The notes: generated by a model from the letters alone, not told the origin. A stretch of 64,000 nucleotides of DNA from Paenibacillus sp. Soil522 (GCF_001428245.1 NZ_LMRV01000026.1:1-64000), one strand, 5' to 3'. Shown: positions 18,102 through 27,816, counted from the stretch's first letter. Numbers and translations are program-made.

Positions 18102-19643
18102 ATGCTGAAACGTTTTATCGTTAAGCCATTATTATTCATCTCACTCATACTTGCTCTGCTTGCTGCATCTGTTCCTATCCAAGCGGCTTCCATTAATGTT
18201 CCCAACCACTGGGCTGCGGACGTTATGAAACGATGGAGCGACCGCGGTTGGCTGACGGCACAGGACGTGAAGTCCATTGACAACCCAACCACCCGGGCGG
18301 AATGGATTCATTGGATGAATCAAGCATTCCAGTTTACGGATGGCCCGTCAACTAAGTTCAAGGATGTGAAGCCCTCTACTAAGCTAGCCTATGAAACAGC
18401 CGCTGCTGTAGCGGCCGCTTATATCGAAGGCTACCCCGATAACACATTCAAGCCTCAGCAGAAGGTAACCCGCCAGGAAGCCGCCGTCATTATGACCCGT
18501 CTCTTCGGGCTTCGAACCGATCTCATGCCAACAGGCTACAAGGATACCGCTACCATGGGAGCATGGAGCAAAGGTGCGATAGCTGCCGTTACGGAGCAGG
18601 GGCTTTTATCAGGGAACAACGGGAAGTTTAATCCGAAAGCGCCTATTACGAAGGCGGAGGCCATTTCATTTATCGATCGAGCCCTGACCAAGAACACGAT
18701 TGAATATAAACGTTCCGGCACTTACGGAAGCGACAAGAAGCGCAATTTAGTTCCTAGTGATGTCACGCTGCTTGCTGCCGATACCGTCGTGCAAAACATA
18801 AACTTTAGAGAAGACCTCATTATTGATGCTGCTGTCTTGAACGGAAGTATTACGTTAAGAAATGTGACTGTGAAAGGTACGTTAATTGTTAAGGGGGGCG
18901 GCCTAGGGCGCATCCAACTCATCGATTCAGAAATTGCGAAAATGACGATCAACAAAAAAACAAACGATGCGGGTGTTTCTTTGAAAGGGACTACAAGGGT
19001 AGGAACGGTAAAGATAGAATCCGGAGGCTCCATTGAAACGGCAAGCAGCAGCAAAATCAACGCGGTCAGCATCGCTTCCACCATGTCTCCTGCCGTTCCG
19101 GTACGTTTATCAGGTTTGTTCACTTCGGTAAACGTTGACACACCAAACCGCATCGTACAGCTTACAAACAGTAAAATCGATTTACTTCACGTTGCCAAGT
19201 CTGGATCAAATGCTAATATTTCTCTTGGGAGCACCGGTTCAATTACCGATCTGGTAGCAGGCGGAAGCTTAGAGTTAACAGGATCAGGAAAGCTGCAGTC
19301 TGCAATCATAAATACATCGAACGTCAGATTAAATCAATCGCCGCTTTTCGTTACCGCAGGCGCGGAGCTTCCACCAAATGCTACCCTGCTTATTGCTGGC
19401 AAAGAAACCAATCCCGCTGCCTACTCGCTCGCACAACCGCCAATCGTGATGGGTGTTGCAGAAAGCATAAATTACGGAGAAAGCATGTCAATCGCCAGCA
19501 GCAAAAACGGCATGCTGTACGTCGTTCCTCTGGATACGCCATTGAACCTTAATGATATCCTTATAGATGGAAGCTATATAGAACCTATCGATGCATTGGT
19601 TCCTTACACGCTCGATGCGAGTTCATTTACTGAAAAAAAATGA
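18102..19643 (+). CDS. SLH-domain surface protein (5' part, ends at in-frame TGA)
   Basis: 513 aa to the TGA at 19641-19643. A signal peptide (residues 1-29, ending PIQAAS) is followed by three S-layer homology repeats (about 34-80, 88-145 and 150-205; the second holds EGYPDNTFKPQQKVTRQEA). These bind pyruvylated cell-wall polymer and anchor the protein outside the cell. The rest is Gly/Ser/Thr-rich repeats like a beta-helix. The stop is single, and the frame continues unbroken to 20891, so the gene is either a pseudogene, a readthrough case or a sequencing error. Confidence 0.85.
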   Translation: MLKRFIVKPLLFISLILALLAASVPIQAASINVPNHWAADVMKRWSDRGWLTAQDVKSIDNPTTRAEWIHWMNQAFQFTDGPSTKFKDVKPSTKLAYETAAAVAAAYIEGYPDNTFKPQQKVTRQEAAVIMTRLFGLRTDLMPTGYKDTATMGAWSKGAIAAVTEQGLLSGNNGKFNPKAPITKAEAISFIDRALTKNTIEYKRSGTYGSDKKRNLVPSDVTLLAADTVVQNINFREDLIIDAAVLNGSITLRNVTVKGTLIVKGGGLGRIQLIDSEIAKMTINKKTNDAGVSLKGTTRVGTVKIESGGSIETASSSKINAVSIASTMSPAVPVRLSGLFTSVNVDTPNRIVQLTNSKIDLLHVAKSGSNANISLGSTGSITDLVAGGSLELTGSGKLQSAIINTSNVRLNQSPLFVTAGAELPPNATLLIAGKETNPAAYSLAQPPIVMGVAESINYGESMSIASSKNGMLYVVPLDTPLNLNDILIDGSYIEPIDALVPYTLDASSFTEKK

Positions 19644-19652
19644 CGTGTAGTT

Positions 19653-20891
19653 GTGATCGATTCATCTAATCAACTGTCCGAGCCTAAACCATTTACGATT
19701 ATCAATTTTGAAAAAACACCTTTAAAGATGACTTGGGCAAGCAATAACGAGAATCGTTCACTAGCCATTTCATTTAACAAACATATCGTAAATGCATTAT
19801 CTTCAATTGAGGAATTAAAGCATGCTATTACCATATCGGCAGATGGCGGCGCTTCATTCAGGACTTTGGGTATAAATGATCATGTATCAATTAACCGAGC
19901 CCATCTGAATATTGAGCTTAGCGGTGGCGTTCAAGGGAATAATAACGTCGTTCGTTTAACCGAAGGTGCCGTGAAATCGAAGGATGGCTTATACAAAAAT
20001 AATGCTCTGGAATCACGGAAAATTGCTGCCGGCGTCCGCTTATCGCTATTATCTTGGAATTTTTTAAAAATCGGCGAGGATCTTCATTTTAAAGTAGACA
20101 GACCGGTAGACGTCTATTTTACTAACGTCAAGGATATCGGAAAATACAAAACCTATGAGGAGGCTGCAGCGGGCGGCCTGTCTCTTAAAATATCCGTCTC
20201 TGAAAATGAGGTAGGCAAGCAGTTAACGATTCCTACCGCTGGCTTAAAAAAAGGCGACTATGAGCTGACAACTATGTTCTTCAATGCAGAATCCTATCAT
20301 ATTACACTTAACGACGTTCCATTTGTCGCCTATTACAACGTATATAATTTACCGGGCTTAGACCATGACTACATTACCGTTTCAGGAATATCACCGGGAA
20401 ATACAGTTACTTTCTATGCGGATAAGGACAAAAAACAATTAATCGGCCAACAGACCGGCACTTCCATCTCCGGCAAAGCCATGATTAAATTCCAATTACC
20501 GCTTGAGGACCTTGTCAGCGAGCCAAAGACCATTTATATCACACTGAGCACAAGCGGGGGCTACGAGAGCAACGTTATCCCGGTCGTGTACAAAGGAGCG
20601 AACTCTCCACCTGTCCCAAAGAACTTCGATAAAAAGATCGTTCTTAGTTTAGCAACAGGCACGTCAGCGACGATTCAGGTAAGTGAATTGGCGACTGATC
20701 CCGACGGAGATGTGTTAAGAGTAATAGGTATGTCGTATCTGCTTAATGGTATTGTCAATTGTAAAAACGGTCAGGACAATGTCGTCATTACAGCTGGATC
20801 GAAATCCGGCCAAACCAACGTAACCATCATAGTAAGCGATCCTGAAAATCATCTAATCGAAATTATCATTCCAGTAACGGTCGAAAAATAA
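19653..20891 (+). CDS. Downstream part of the SLH surface protein
   Basis: 412 codons in the same frame as the SLH ORF, separated from it by only the TGA and three sense codons. The GTG at 19653 has no ribosome site, so independent translation is unlikely. Content is beta-rich adhesin-like: a copper-amine-oxidase/Ig-like middle and a cadherin-like C-terminal repeat (TDPDGDVLRVIG, IIVSDPENH). I infer that 18102-20891 was one gene of about 930 codons, broken by a TGG-to-TGA type change. Confidence 0.6.
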   Translation: MIDSSNQLSEPKPFTIINFEKTPLKMTWASNNENRSLAISFNKHIVNALSSIEELKHAITISADGGASFRTLGINDHVSINRAHLNIELSGGVQGNNNVVRLTEGAVKSKDGLYKNNALESRKIAAGVRLSLLSWNFLKIGEDLHFKVDRPVDVYFTNVKDIGKYKTYEEAAAGGLSLKISVSENEVGKQLTIPTAGLKKGDYELTTMFFNAESYHITLNDVPFVAYYNVYNLPGLDHDYITVSGISPGNTVTFYADKDKKQLIGQQTGTSISGKAMIKFQLPLEDLVSEPKTIYITLSTSGGYESNVIPVVYKGANSPPVPKNFDKKIVLSLATGTSATIQVSELATDPDGDVLRVIGMSYLLNGIVNCKNGQDNVVITAGSKSGQTNVTIIVSDPENHLIEIIIPVTVEK

Positions 20892-20895
20892 TAAA

Positions 20896-20941
20896 AAGGG
20901 GTATCCGTCTAGCCGATTGCCGGCCAGATGGATACCCCTTA
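20896..20941 (+). terminator. Terminator of the SLH gene
   Basis: AAGGGGTATCCGTCT and its near-perfect complement form a 15-bp stem just after the stop. Confidence 0.75.
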
Positions 20942-21031
20942 TATTCTTTCAGGGCGGGACAGCGGCCATAGCCGCCTGCCCTCTCCGCTGCAAAGCAAAA
21001 TGATTCTCATAACGGCCCTCCAAGCTGTATC

Positions 21032-21571
21032 TTAACCAACTTGCAGCGCTCTTGACATCCCTGCAATCTGCGCGGCTAATTGTCTAATCCTCTCCTGCAC
21101 GGCGCTGTCGGCAATTTCATTGTTTTCATCAAAATGATCCCGATGTGCATACACGTAATCCGGCGCCGTGTACGCTCTAAAATAGCCTGCGATCGGCTTC
21201 AATTGATTTTCGATAACGAGGAAATGCTGATACGTCCCCCCCGTACCGACAAAGCCGATTACTTTATTGCGAAACGTATCGACGGGCAGCAGATCAAACA
21301 GGTTTTTTAAAGCGCCCGTCAGCGATGCCTGGAAAACCGGCGTCCCGATAACAAAGCAGTCGGCAGCCAGTATCGCCTCAACCACTCGCCGGGTATCCTC
21401 GTTATATTGCAAGAGAGGACGGCCATCGCAAAATTCGATCGCATAGTTTTTCAGATCCAGCACCTCTACCGATAGCTCCGGATCTAGCGCTGCGGCATGA
21501 TCGACGACATTTTTTACGAGCGACAAGGTCTTTGTTCCAATGAGCGTTCCCGATATTCCCAGTAACTTCAA
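21032..21571 (-). CDS. NADPH-dependent FMN reductase family protein
   Basis: 179-aa flavodoxin-fold reductase like SsuE/MsuE. The N-terminal phosphate loop GISGTLIGTKT, GTPVFQASLTGALKNLFD in the middle and GFVGTGGTYQHF are typical. It would supply reduced FMN to a partner enzyme. The start is TTG at 21571 with AGGAGG eight bases upstream, overlapping nothing but lying one base after the stop of the preceding gene. Last gene of the nine-gene Nit1-like cluster; no flavin monooxygenase partner is present in the cluster. Confidence 0.85.
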   Translation of the reverse strand: MKLLGISGTLIGTKTLSLVKNVVDHAAALDPELSVEVLDLKNYAIEFCDGRPLLQYNEDTRRVVEAILAADCFVIGTPVFQASLTGALKNLFDLLPVDTFRNKVIGFVGTGGTYQHFLVIENQLKPIAGYFRAYTAPDYVYAHRDHFDENNEIADSAVQERIRQLAAQIAGMSRALQVG

Positions 21572-21572
21572 T

Positions 21573-23180
21573 TTATAATCCTCCTTCAGCCGAAATGACC
21601 AGCCTGTCGTACAGATGTGTTTTCAGACGTCTCATGAACGGACGCTTTCGAGCTTGCTCTGTCATAGCAGTATCAAAGGTTTGGATGAGGGGACCAGCCA
21701 GCATATCCCCTTCGATATGAGTCTGGCGATGCAGAAACAGCAGACTCTCGCCGCTGCCGCCAGGTGCCGCTGAGGCTACGACCAAATCGTTCTCAAATGC
21801 CCAAATCCGCTTCATCCAAGCCGTATTCCGCTCTTTGCCGGAGGAGCTGATCGCAACGATATCCGCTCCCTGCTTGGCCATTACCCTGTAAGATTCCGGA
21901 TAGGAGCCATCCGCATCCGTCAATATGCCGACTCTGGCAAACGGAAGCTCATACGTTCGGTAAGCTTGACTCTCAGCCTTCCGCTGCTTGTCTTCATCCC
22001 CATGTATGGAGGACGAGCTTTCCGTTATGCCATCAGGACCGACGAGTACAGCTGTGCTTTTCGAATTTCCAAGCTCCTTCTCTGCAAGACCAATGGCGAT
22101 ATAGCTCCGATAATCGTTCGCAATCGCTTGCAGATGAGCCATGACGCGCTCTTGCGAAATAAGCGCCGGGTCAATTTCCGCCTCAGGCAGTACGAATAGC
22201 CGCGGCAGCGACTGATCGGTCAATGGCTCCGCAGTCAGGAAGGCCTGAGATAGACGCTCCAGCAAGGAAGGCCCTTCCTCATCCGGAATCGGAACGGTAA
22301 TCAGCTGAAAAGGCAATTGCATGGAAGGGCTTCTCGTTTCGCCTTCTTGCCAAAGATAAGGATGCAGCAATAGCTCGCCATAAGCGCCGGGACGTCTTGA
22401 AGCCGTCATTTGCTCCCGTTTATCAGAATTCCGCTTGACTGCTCCGTAGACGATGCCTTGACCCGACAGCAGCGTCGATTGAATATCGCCATCCTGGTCG
22501 ATGACGGCGCTGCCGCCCGTAAATAGCGCTCCCCTTTCCCGATCCGAACGGTTCGCCGCTATCCAGTACAGGCCATTTTCCTTGGCCCGCAGGCACCATG
22601 TCCTGCTCGGGGGATTGTTGCCGCCGCCAACCCAGTTAGTCGGGAAGGCGATGATATCCGCCCGCTTCAGCGCAGCGATTCGCGCAGGCTCAAAGTACAT
22701 CGCATCCATGCAAATCAGCATCGCGATTCGTCCGATTGACGTTTCAAACACCGGAATCTCTTCCGTCCCCTCGCGCGCCCATCTCGGATCGGCGGCAAAC
22801 AAATGTGTTTTGCGGTATGTGCCGACAATGCCCTCCGGTCCGATTAATACGGCGCTATTATAATAAGCGCCTGTTATGGCGTCCCGCTCGGGCAGCCCGA
22901 CTACTGCGTAGCAGCTATACCGCTTTGCGGCAGCATGGAAGACATCCGTAGTCGGACCGGGAACCGGTTCCGCAAACGGAGCAATTTCTTCTCTGCTGTC
23001 CCACACATAGCCGCTGGAGGCCATTTCAGGAAAAACGATCAACCTGGCGCCTTGCTCCGCCGCTTCGGCAAGCAGCTCCAGCATGCGGGCGCGATTGCCT
23101 TCAACGTTTCCATGCCCGGCATTAAATTGAACGGCTGCCACCTTTATTTCAGCATCAAGCTTAACCCCATTCTTATCCAT
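21573..23180 (-). CDS. Double-domain carbon-nitrogen hydrolase (nitrilase superfamily)
   Basis: 535 aa, nearly twice the usual length. The N-terminal domain (about 10-255) has the complete nitrilase-superfamily triad: Glu in FPEMASSGY, Lys in YRKTHLF and Cys in LICMDAMYFEPA. The second domain (about 305-500) keeps the fold pattern (LPEAEID, VLVGPDGI, GADIVAISSSG), but the Cys position reads ILTDADGSYPES, so it should be inactive. In Nit1 clusters this place is held by a nitrilase; the present protein is a different branch and may be an amidase. Overlaps the AIR-synthase-like gene by eight bases. Confidence 0.85.
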   Translation of the reverse strand: MDKNGVKLDAEIKVAAVQFNAGHGNVEGNRARMLELLAEAAEQGARLIVFPEMASSGYVWDSREEIAPFAEPVPGPTTDVFHAAAKRYSCYAVVGLPERDAITGAYYNSAVLIGPEGIVGTYRKTHLFAADPRWAREGTEEIPVFETSIGRIAMLICMDAMYFEPARIAALKRADIIAFPTNWVGGGNNPPSRTWCLRAKENGLYWIAANRSDRERGALFTGGSAVIDQDGDIQSTLLSGQGIVYGAVKRNSDKREQMTASRRPGAYGELLLHPYLWQEGETRSPSMQLPFQLITVPIPDEEGPSLLERLSQAFLTAEPLTDQSLPRLFVLPEAEIDPALISQERVMAHLQAIANDYRSYIAIGLAEKELGNSKSTAVLVGPDGITESSSSIHGDEDKQRKAESQAYRTYELPFARVGILTDADGSYPESYRVMAKQGADIVAISSSGKERNTAWMKRIWAFENDLVVASAAPGGSGESLLFLHRQTHIEGDMLAGPLIQTFDTAMTEQARKRPFMRRLKTHLYDRLVISAEGGL

Positions 23181-24132
23181 CTCGAACCATCACCAACGCT
23201 TCCTCATGCCAATCGATAAGCACGGCTTTGTCTTCATCCTTCTGAATGAGAATACGCGAATCGTCGTTTAGCTCGCCGACAACAGATGCCGTAATTCCCT
23301 CAGAGGCAAACAGCGCGATTACGCGATCGCAGCATTCGGAGCCTGTCGCAACAATGAATCCGTATCCGGGAAACACGCGCAGCCACCGCTCCCAGTCCAT
23401 TGCTTCAGGCTTCGGAATACGCTCCAGCTCCACCACAGCTCCGCAGCCGGCATTTTCCGCAAGCATCGCGATCGTGCCTAAAATGCCTGCATTGCTAATA
23501 TCTCTGGCCGATGCCGCAAGCCCTTCTTCCGCGAGCCTAGGCAATAGCTCGAACTTGGCCAGCAGCGTCTCCGGACTGTGAACGCTGGTGCAATCCCATT
23601 GGGGGTAGTCTTTGAATAGCTTCCCAGCCAGATCTACCGCTACGATAAGCGACTGGCCTGGAGCCGCTTGCGAGGCGCGGAGCAGCTTGCTTGCTTTTCC
23701 AATAATGGAGGTTCCCACCCCTTCCGCCTCCCCAGGCAGATAATGGCCCCCAACCATCGGGATTTGAAACTTCCGGCAGCCCTCGGCCATTCCTTCGGCA
23801 ATCAAAGAAGCCGTCCGCTCATCAGGCGCGCTTAGCAAATTGGTGATTGCTGTCGGTCTGCCGCCCATTGCATAAATATCGCTTGTGCTGACTAACACCG
23901 CACAATAGCCCGCCCAATAAGGCTCCTTCTTGACAAGCTCAGGCAAAATGCCGTCGCAGGACATTAATAAATAACCGCCGGAAGACGGGAGAACGGCTGC
24001 GTCATCTCCGATCGGGTCCAGCATTTTCTCAGGATCCCAAGAAAATGCCCGCAGCGGCGCCTGAATATCCTTCTTTCGCAGGAAGCCTGATGATTTCGCC
24101 AATCCTTCAATTAATGCTGCCAGCTCGAGCAT
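23173..24132 (-). CDS. Sll0787-family AIR synthase-like protein
   Basis: About 319 aa. The start at 24132 (MLELAALIEG) is chosen from AGGAGG ten bases upstream. PurM/ThiL-like ATP-binding fold: DPIGDDAAVL and SCDGILPELV are the metal/nucleotide motifs of the N-terminal domain, and DISNAGILGTIAMLAE marks the C-terminal half. Sll0787-type proteins are known from cyanobacterial and actinobacterial Nit1 clusters; the reaction is unknown but should activate a substrate by ATP. Overlaps the glycosyltransferase gene by 26 bases. Confidence 0.85.
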   Translation of the reverse strand: MLELAALIEGLAKSSGFLRKKDIQAPLRAFSWDPEKMLDPIGDDAAVLPSSGGYLLMSCDGILPELVKKEPYWAGYCAVLVSTSDIYAMGGRPTAITNLLSAPDERTASLIAEGMAEGCRKFQIPMVGGHYLPGEAEGVGTSIIGKASKLLRASQAAPGQSLIVAVDLAGKLFKDYPQWDCTSVHSPETLLAKFELLPRLAEEGLAASARDISNAGILGTIAMLAENAGCGAVVELERIPKPEAMDWERWLRVFPGYGFIVATGSECCDRVIALFASEGITASVVGELNDDSRILIQKDEDKAVLIDWHEEALVMVRDG

Positions 24133-25273
24133 CAAGCGCCAACCTCCTATAAAGAGCCGCATGCTTCTTCGCCGCCAACTCCCAGCGAAAGGTATAAGCC
24201 GTTTCCTTGCCTTCGGCTATTAATCGCTCCCGAAGCTGCGCATCCGACGCCACCTGAATCATACACTCGGCTATCTCATGCTCATCCTCCGGATTCGGAA
24301 GCAAAGCGTTATGCTCATGGATTAAAAATTCGCGAAACACTTCGATATTAGACGCGATAACAGGTGCGCCGCCCGCCATCGCCTCCATAACGGCAAGTCC
24401 CCAGCCTTCTTTCACGGAAGGCTGCACGTAGCAATCTGCCAGCTGGTAATAATCTTGTATCGCTTCATTGCCCGGCGAGCCTACGATACGAACATCTTGA
24501 CGGACCTCATTGTCCATCGCATCCAATTCCTTATTAAAATCATGCAAATAATAGCGATAGTCGAACAGCGTCGCTCCGCCGGCTATGACGAGAACGGCAT
24601 CCGGAATGGAACGCTTCACGATCTGGAAGGCGCGCAGCGTACGGATCGTATTTTTACGCGGCTCAATGCCTCCCAAGCTGAAGAAGACGGTGCTATTCGC
24701 GAAGCCATACGCCTCCTTCAGCTGTTGCTGGCTGCCCCTTCGCCCGAAGAACCGGTTTTCCACCCCATTGTGAATAACGGTCGATTCTCTGTTGTAAGAC
24801 AAGATGAGGCGGCTGCGCCAATAATCGCTAACCGTGATGAGCTCTGCCGGCCTTACAACCGACTTATGCTGACAGCTAACGAGAGCCGGCGTTGTAAAAT
24901 CATCCAAGTGATGCACCGTCCGAATGAAAAAGGGGACGCGCCCCTTTTCCATCTGACGACTGAGACAATTGGCGCTGATGCAGTCCTGCGCGTGATGAAT
25001 GTCATACTGCTCCAACTGCTCGCCAGCCAGCCCTTCCGTATAGGCATCAATATAGCTGGCAATACGGGCATCAAAGGTTTCTATCCCGCCGGAACGGTAT
25101 GGAATAACCCGGACATCCGCCTGCACATGACGATAAAATTTCTCCTTGCCGCCGAGTCCAAGCGCAAATACCGTAACGGAACAGCCGCTTCTCACCAGCG
25201 CCTCCGCCAAGGCAAGCGTATGAACGACACCGCCACGCGGGTTCGTATTGTACGTATAAAGAGCAACTTTCAT
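24107..25273 (-). CDS. MSMEG_0565-family glycosyltransferase
   Basis: 388-aa GT4 glycosyltransferase (two Rossmann domains). Markers: N-terminal NTNPRGGVVHTLALAEAL, the donor-binding GGIEPRKNTIRTLRAF, and EGWGLAVMEAMAGGAPVIAS (E-x7-E). The sequence and context fit the MSMEG_0565 family, which is restricted to Nit1-type clusters. The product is presumably glycosylated, though the acceptor is unknown. ATG follows GGAGGAAGGAG. Confidence 0.85.
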   Translation of the reverse strand: MKVALYTYNTNPRGGVVHTLALAEALVRSGCSVTVFALGLGGKEKFYRHVQADVRVIPYRSGGIETFDARIASYIDAYTEGLAGEQLEQYDIHHAQDCISANCLSRQMEKGRVPFFIRTVHHLDDFTTPALVSCQHKSVVRPAELITVSDYWRSRLILSYNRESTVIHNGVENRFFGRRGSQQQLKEAYGFANSTVFFSLGGIEPRKNTIRTLRAFQIVKRSIPDAVLVIAGGATLFDYRYYLHDFNKELDAMDNEVRQDVRIVGSPGNEAIQDYYQLADCYVQPSVKEGWGLAVMEAMAGGAPVIASNIEVFREFLIHEHNALLPNPEDEHEIAECMIQVASDAQLRERLIAEGKETAYTFRWELAAKKHAALYRRLALDARAGSIN

Positions 25274-25315
25274 GAACAGGCTCCTTCCTCCATAGCGATA
25301 GCGTATTGGCGTACT

Positions 25316-26239
25316 CTAAATGCTGACTTTTACTGTATTCACCGGCTCCAAGCCCGCCAGCTTAACCACCTTGACCACGCTGTCCTCTGCCCCGCCGATC
25401 GGACGGATATGAATGCCCTTAATGCCCGAAATATCCTTCAGCTTGCCGATTAGCTCTGCTGCAATCGTCAAGCCTTCCTCCTTCGATTCCGCTGCGGTAA
25501 GGCGGGCTTTAAAGCTGTCGGGAATAACGATGCCAGGAATCTTCAGCGCCGTATCGACATGCTCGGCGTTGCGGAGCGGCAATATGCTGGCCATAATCGT
25601 AATGCGCTCATGCAGGCCGCGGCTTCTTGCCTCCTCCATCCATTCACCGATCAGATCCATATCGAATACGAGCTGCGTGCGGACGAAGTTCGTTCCGCCC
25701 TCCACCTTTGCCTCCAAGCGGTCGATCAGCTCCTTAATAGGCTTGCCCGCAATATTCTCGACCGTTCCGATTGTGAACGTCGGCTTCTCTTCGAGCAGCG
25801 TTCCATCGAACAACTTGCCTTCATCCACGAACTTGCGCACGTAACTTACGAGCTCCATCGTCTGCAGGTCATAGACTTCCTTCGCGTTCGGCTCCGTACC
25901 GACTCTCGCCGGATAACCGCCCAGAATCGCAATATTTTTTACGCTGAGCGCCGCAAGTCCGAGCAAATCGCTCTGTATCGCCATGCGATTGCGGTCCCGC
26001 AAATTGATTTGAACGATCGGTTCAACGCCGACCTGCTTGACGAAGTGAGCTCCAACTACAGGCGATAACCTGGCGATAGCAAGCAGATTGTCGCTCAAAT
26101 CCACCGCGTCCACATACCCCCGGTACCTTTCCGCCTGCTCAATAAGCGACTGCGGATTCCAGCTGCGGGGCGGAATTAATTCCGCCGTGACAATAAAATG
26201 ATCCTCCGCAAGCTTTCCCTTTTCCAATATTAACGTCAT
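25316..26239 (-). CDS. Methylenetetrahydrofolate reductase-like protein
   Basis: 307-aa TIM-barrel flavoprotein of the MetF family. AELIPPRSW near residues 19-27 carries the family Glu; VDLSDN, INLRDRNRMAIQSDLLG (about 78-94) and the GGTNFVRTQLVFD block (about 180-192) correspond to the folate/FAD-binding MetF motifs. MetF-type enzymes are not part of the classical Nit1 set, so this points to one-carbon chemistry on the cluster product or folate. GGTG ribosome site. It lies between the MSMEG_0572-like gene and the glycosyltransferase. Confidence 0.85.
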   Translation of the reverse strand: MTLILEKGKLAEDHFIVTAELIPPRSWNPQSLIEQAERYRGYVDAVDLSDNLLAIARLSPVVGAHFVKQVGVEPIVQINLRDRNRMAIQSDLLGLAALSVKNIAILGGYPARVGTEPNAKEVYDLQTMELVSYVRKFVDEGKLFDGTLLEEKPTFTIGTVENIAGKPIKELIDRLEAKVEGGTNFVRTQLVFDMDLIGEWMEEARSRGLHERITIMASILPLRNAEHVDTALKIPGIVIPDSFKARLTAAESKEEGLTIAAELIGKLKDISGIKGIHIRPIGGAEDSVVKVVKLAGLEPVNTVKVSI

Positions 26240-26278
26240 ACGATCACCTTCTCTTTCATGAATGCTGTATCTAAAGCG

Positions 26279-26791
26279 TTAGATTTGGAATGTGCTCAAA
26301 ATGAACGCGCCGGCACGGGAATACTCTATCAGGCAATCCTGAAGATCAAGCGGATGGCACGGAATGGAGCCTTCGATCAGATCCTCTTCCCGGTGTCCGT
26401 GCAGACCCAGACCAAAACGGCATACGTATACCTTTCCGCCTTCCTTGATAAATGTCGCCAGCCCTTCGTTATGATTCATTTGACCTCCGAAAGCGGCGTT
26501 GCCGACCGACGGGAAGCCGCGTGTCGCAATCGCGTTCATCGCCCCCGTGCCGTAAAAATAAATGGCCGTTTCAAAGCCCTTCCGCTGCGCGCGGATCGCT
26601 TGAAGTATCGCAACGTAGGAGAGGGAGGATTCATGCGCGATACCGTGGATAAGCGACAAAAATTTATCGCCTGCATTCGCTTGGTAATCAGGAAAAACCT
26701 TCGTCGAGCCATAAAGCTTCGTACCTACCGGTAAAATAGGATGAGGAATCTCATTCATCGATTTCAATTCGTTTTCAGTAAAGTTTGCCAT
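26279..26791 (-). CDS. MSMEG_0572/Sll0783-family nitrogen starvation response protein
   Basis: 170 aa. The sequence (HPILPVGTKLYGSTKVFPDY at the start, ETAIYFYGTGAMNAIATRGFP in the middle, FIKEGGKVYVCRFGLGLHG near the end) matches my memory of the MSMEG_0572/Sll0783 family, a DsrE-like fold found only in Nit1 clusters. Biochemical role unknown. GGAGG lies 11 bases upstream of ATG. Confidence 0.8.
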   Translation of the reverse strand: MANFTENELKSMNEIPHPILPVGTKLYGSTKVFPDYQANAGDKFLSLIHGIAHESSLSYVAILQAIRAQRKGFETAIYFYGTGAMNAIATRGFPSVGNAAFGGQMNHNEGLATFIKEGGKVYVCRFGLGLHGHREEDLIEGSIPCHPLDLQDCLIEYSRAGAFILSTFQI

Positions 26792-26862
26792 TTGTTCATC
26801 AGCCTCCGTAAATTTGGTTTTTTTATTAAGCTTGTATGGTCAAGAGCAAATTGCTCGAATCC

Positions 26863-27816
26863 CTATTTTTTGAAATATACTTCCTCGGCATTGCCCCAGA
26901 AGATGCGTTCCTTGATTTCGTCCGAAACGCCTTTTACACCTTGGACCTTCCAAAACTCGCTTTCAAAATCGCTCCAAGGCTCGTCGCAGCCAAACATCAC
27001 TCTATCGGCGCCAATTCCTGTACGGTCCAGCTCCTGCAGCAGCTTGCGGACCGCGAAGCCTATCGCCCAGCTCGTATCGAGATAAACGCGATAGCCTCCT
27101 TCCACCATGTCCTTCCACTGCGAGAGCAGACGGATATGCCCGCTGGTGCCGCCTCCCATATGGACCAGGTGAACCTTCAACTCTTTGCCATAACGCTTGA
27201 TCATTTCGAAGAAGCCTGTAATATCCGAGCCGCCGCCGGGGCTGGTGTGGAATTGAATGGGAATATCGTACTCAACCGCCGCCCGGAAAATCATTTCATG
27301 CTGCCGCAGCGTTTGCTCGTCCCATTTGTTCGGATCGGCCGTTCCGCCGAGGATGTAGCTCATTTTGAGCGCTCTAATATTTGGCTTACCGAGCAATTGC
27401 AGGGCGGATTCCGTCAGCTCGCGATTTTGCGGCAGCCCCGATACCCACAACGCTCCCGCTACCTTGTCCCCGCCCTCCCCGCAAAGCTTGACGACAAGCT
27501 CATTATGCGAAAAGGGCTGCGCCTGCACCGGAATGCCGTAATTAGGGATGATCAGCGTCTTCTCAATGCCGCGGGCTTGCATGGACGAGCGAAGCTCCTC
27601 CGTCGTTGAAGGCCCCGGGTCAGCGGGAGAAAACGCCTCTTCCGATTCGTAGTACGGCCACGGGGCCAAATCGCCGACATGGTTGTGAATGCTGAACACT
27701 CTTCTGCCAATGCCCATCGGAGACGGCTTTTGCATTTGGTAAACACGTGAATCGGGTAAAGCTGCTTCAATTTCTGACGGGAAGCCTGCGTTTTCGCGCT
27801 TGTTCATCGTGGACAT
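26863..27816 (-). CDS. Amidohydrolase family 2 protein
   Basis: 317-aa TIM-barrel metal hydrolase. HxH at FSIHNHVGD near residue 40, His in IQFHTSPGGG, His in VHLVHMGGG and Asp in FGCDEPWSD form the metal site of the amidohydrolase-2/ACMSD-like family. The start at 27816 is chosen from GGAGG nine bases upstream; the longer frame lacks a site. It overlaps the preceding acetyltransferase gene by 50 bases, so it belongs to the operon. Not a standard Nit1 member. Confidence 0.85.
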   Translation of the reverse strand: MSTMNKRENAGFPSEIEAALPDSRVYQMQKPSPMGIGRRVFSIHNHVGDLAPWPYYESEEAFSPADPGPSTTEELRSSMQARGIEKTLIIPNYGIPVQAQPFSHNELVVKLCGEGGDKVAGALWVSGLPQNRELTESALQLLGKPNIRALKMSYILGGTADPNKWDEQTLRQHEMIFRAAVEYDIPIQFHTSPGGGSDITGFFEMIKRYGKELKVHLVHMGGGTSGHIRLLSQWKDMVEGGYRVYLDTSWAIGFAVRKLLQELDRTGIGADRVMFGCDEPWSDFESEFWKVQGVKGVSDEIKERIFWGNAEEVYFKK

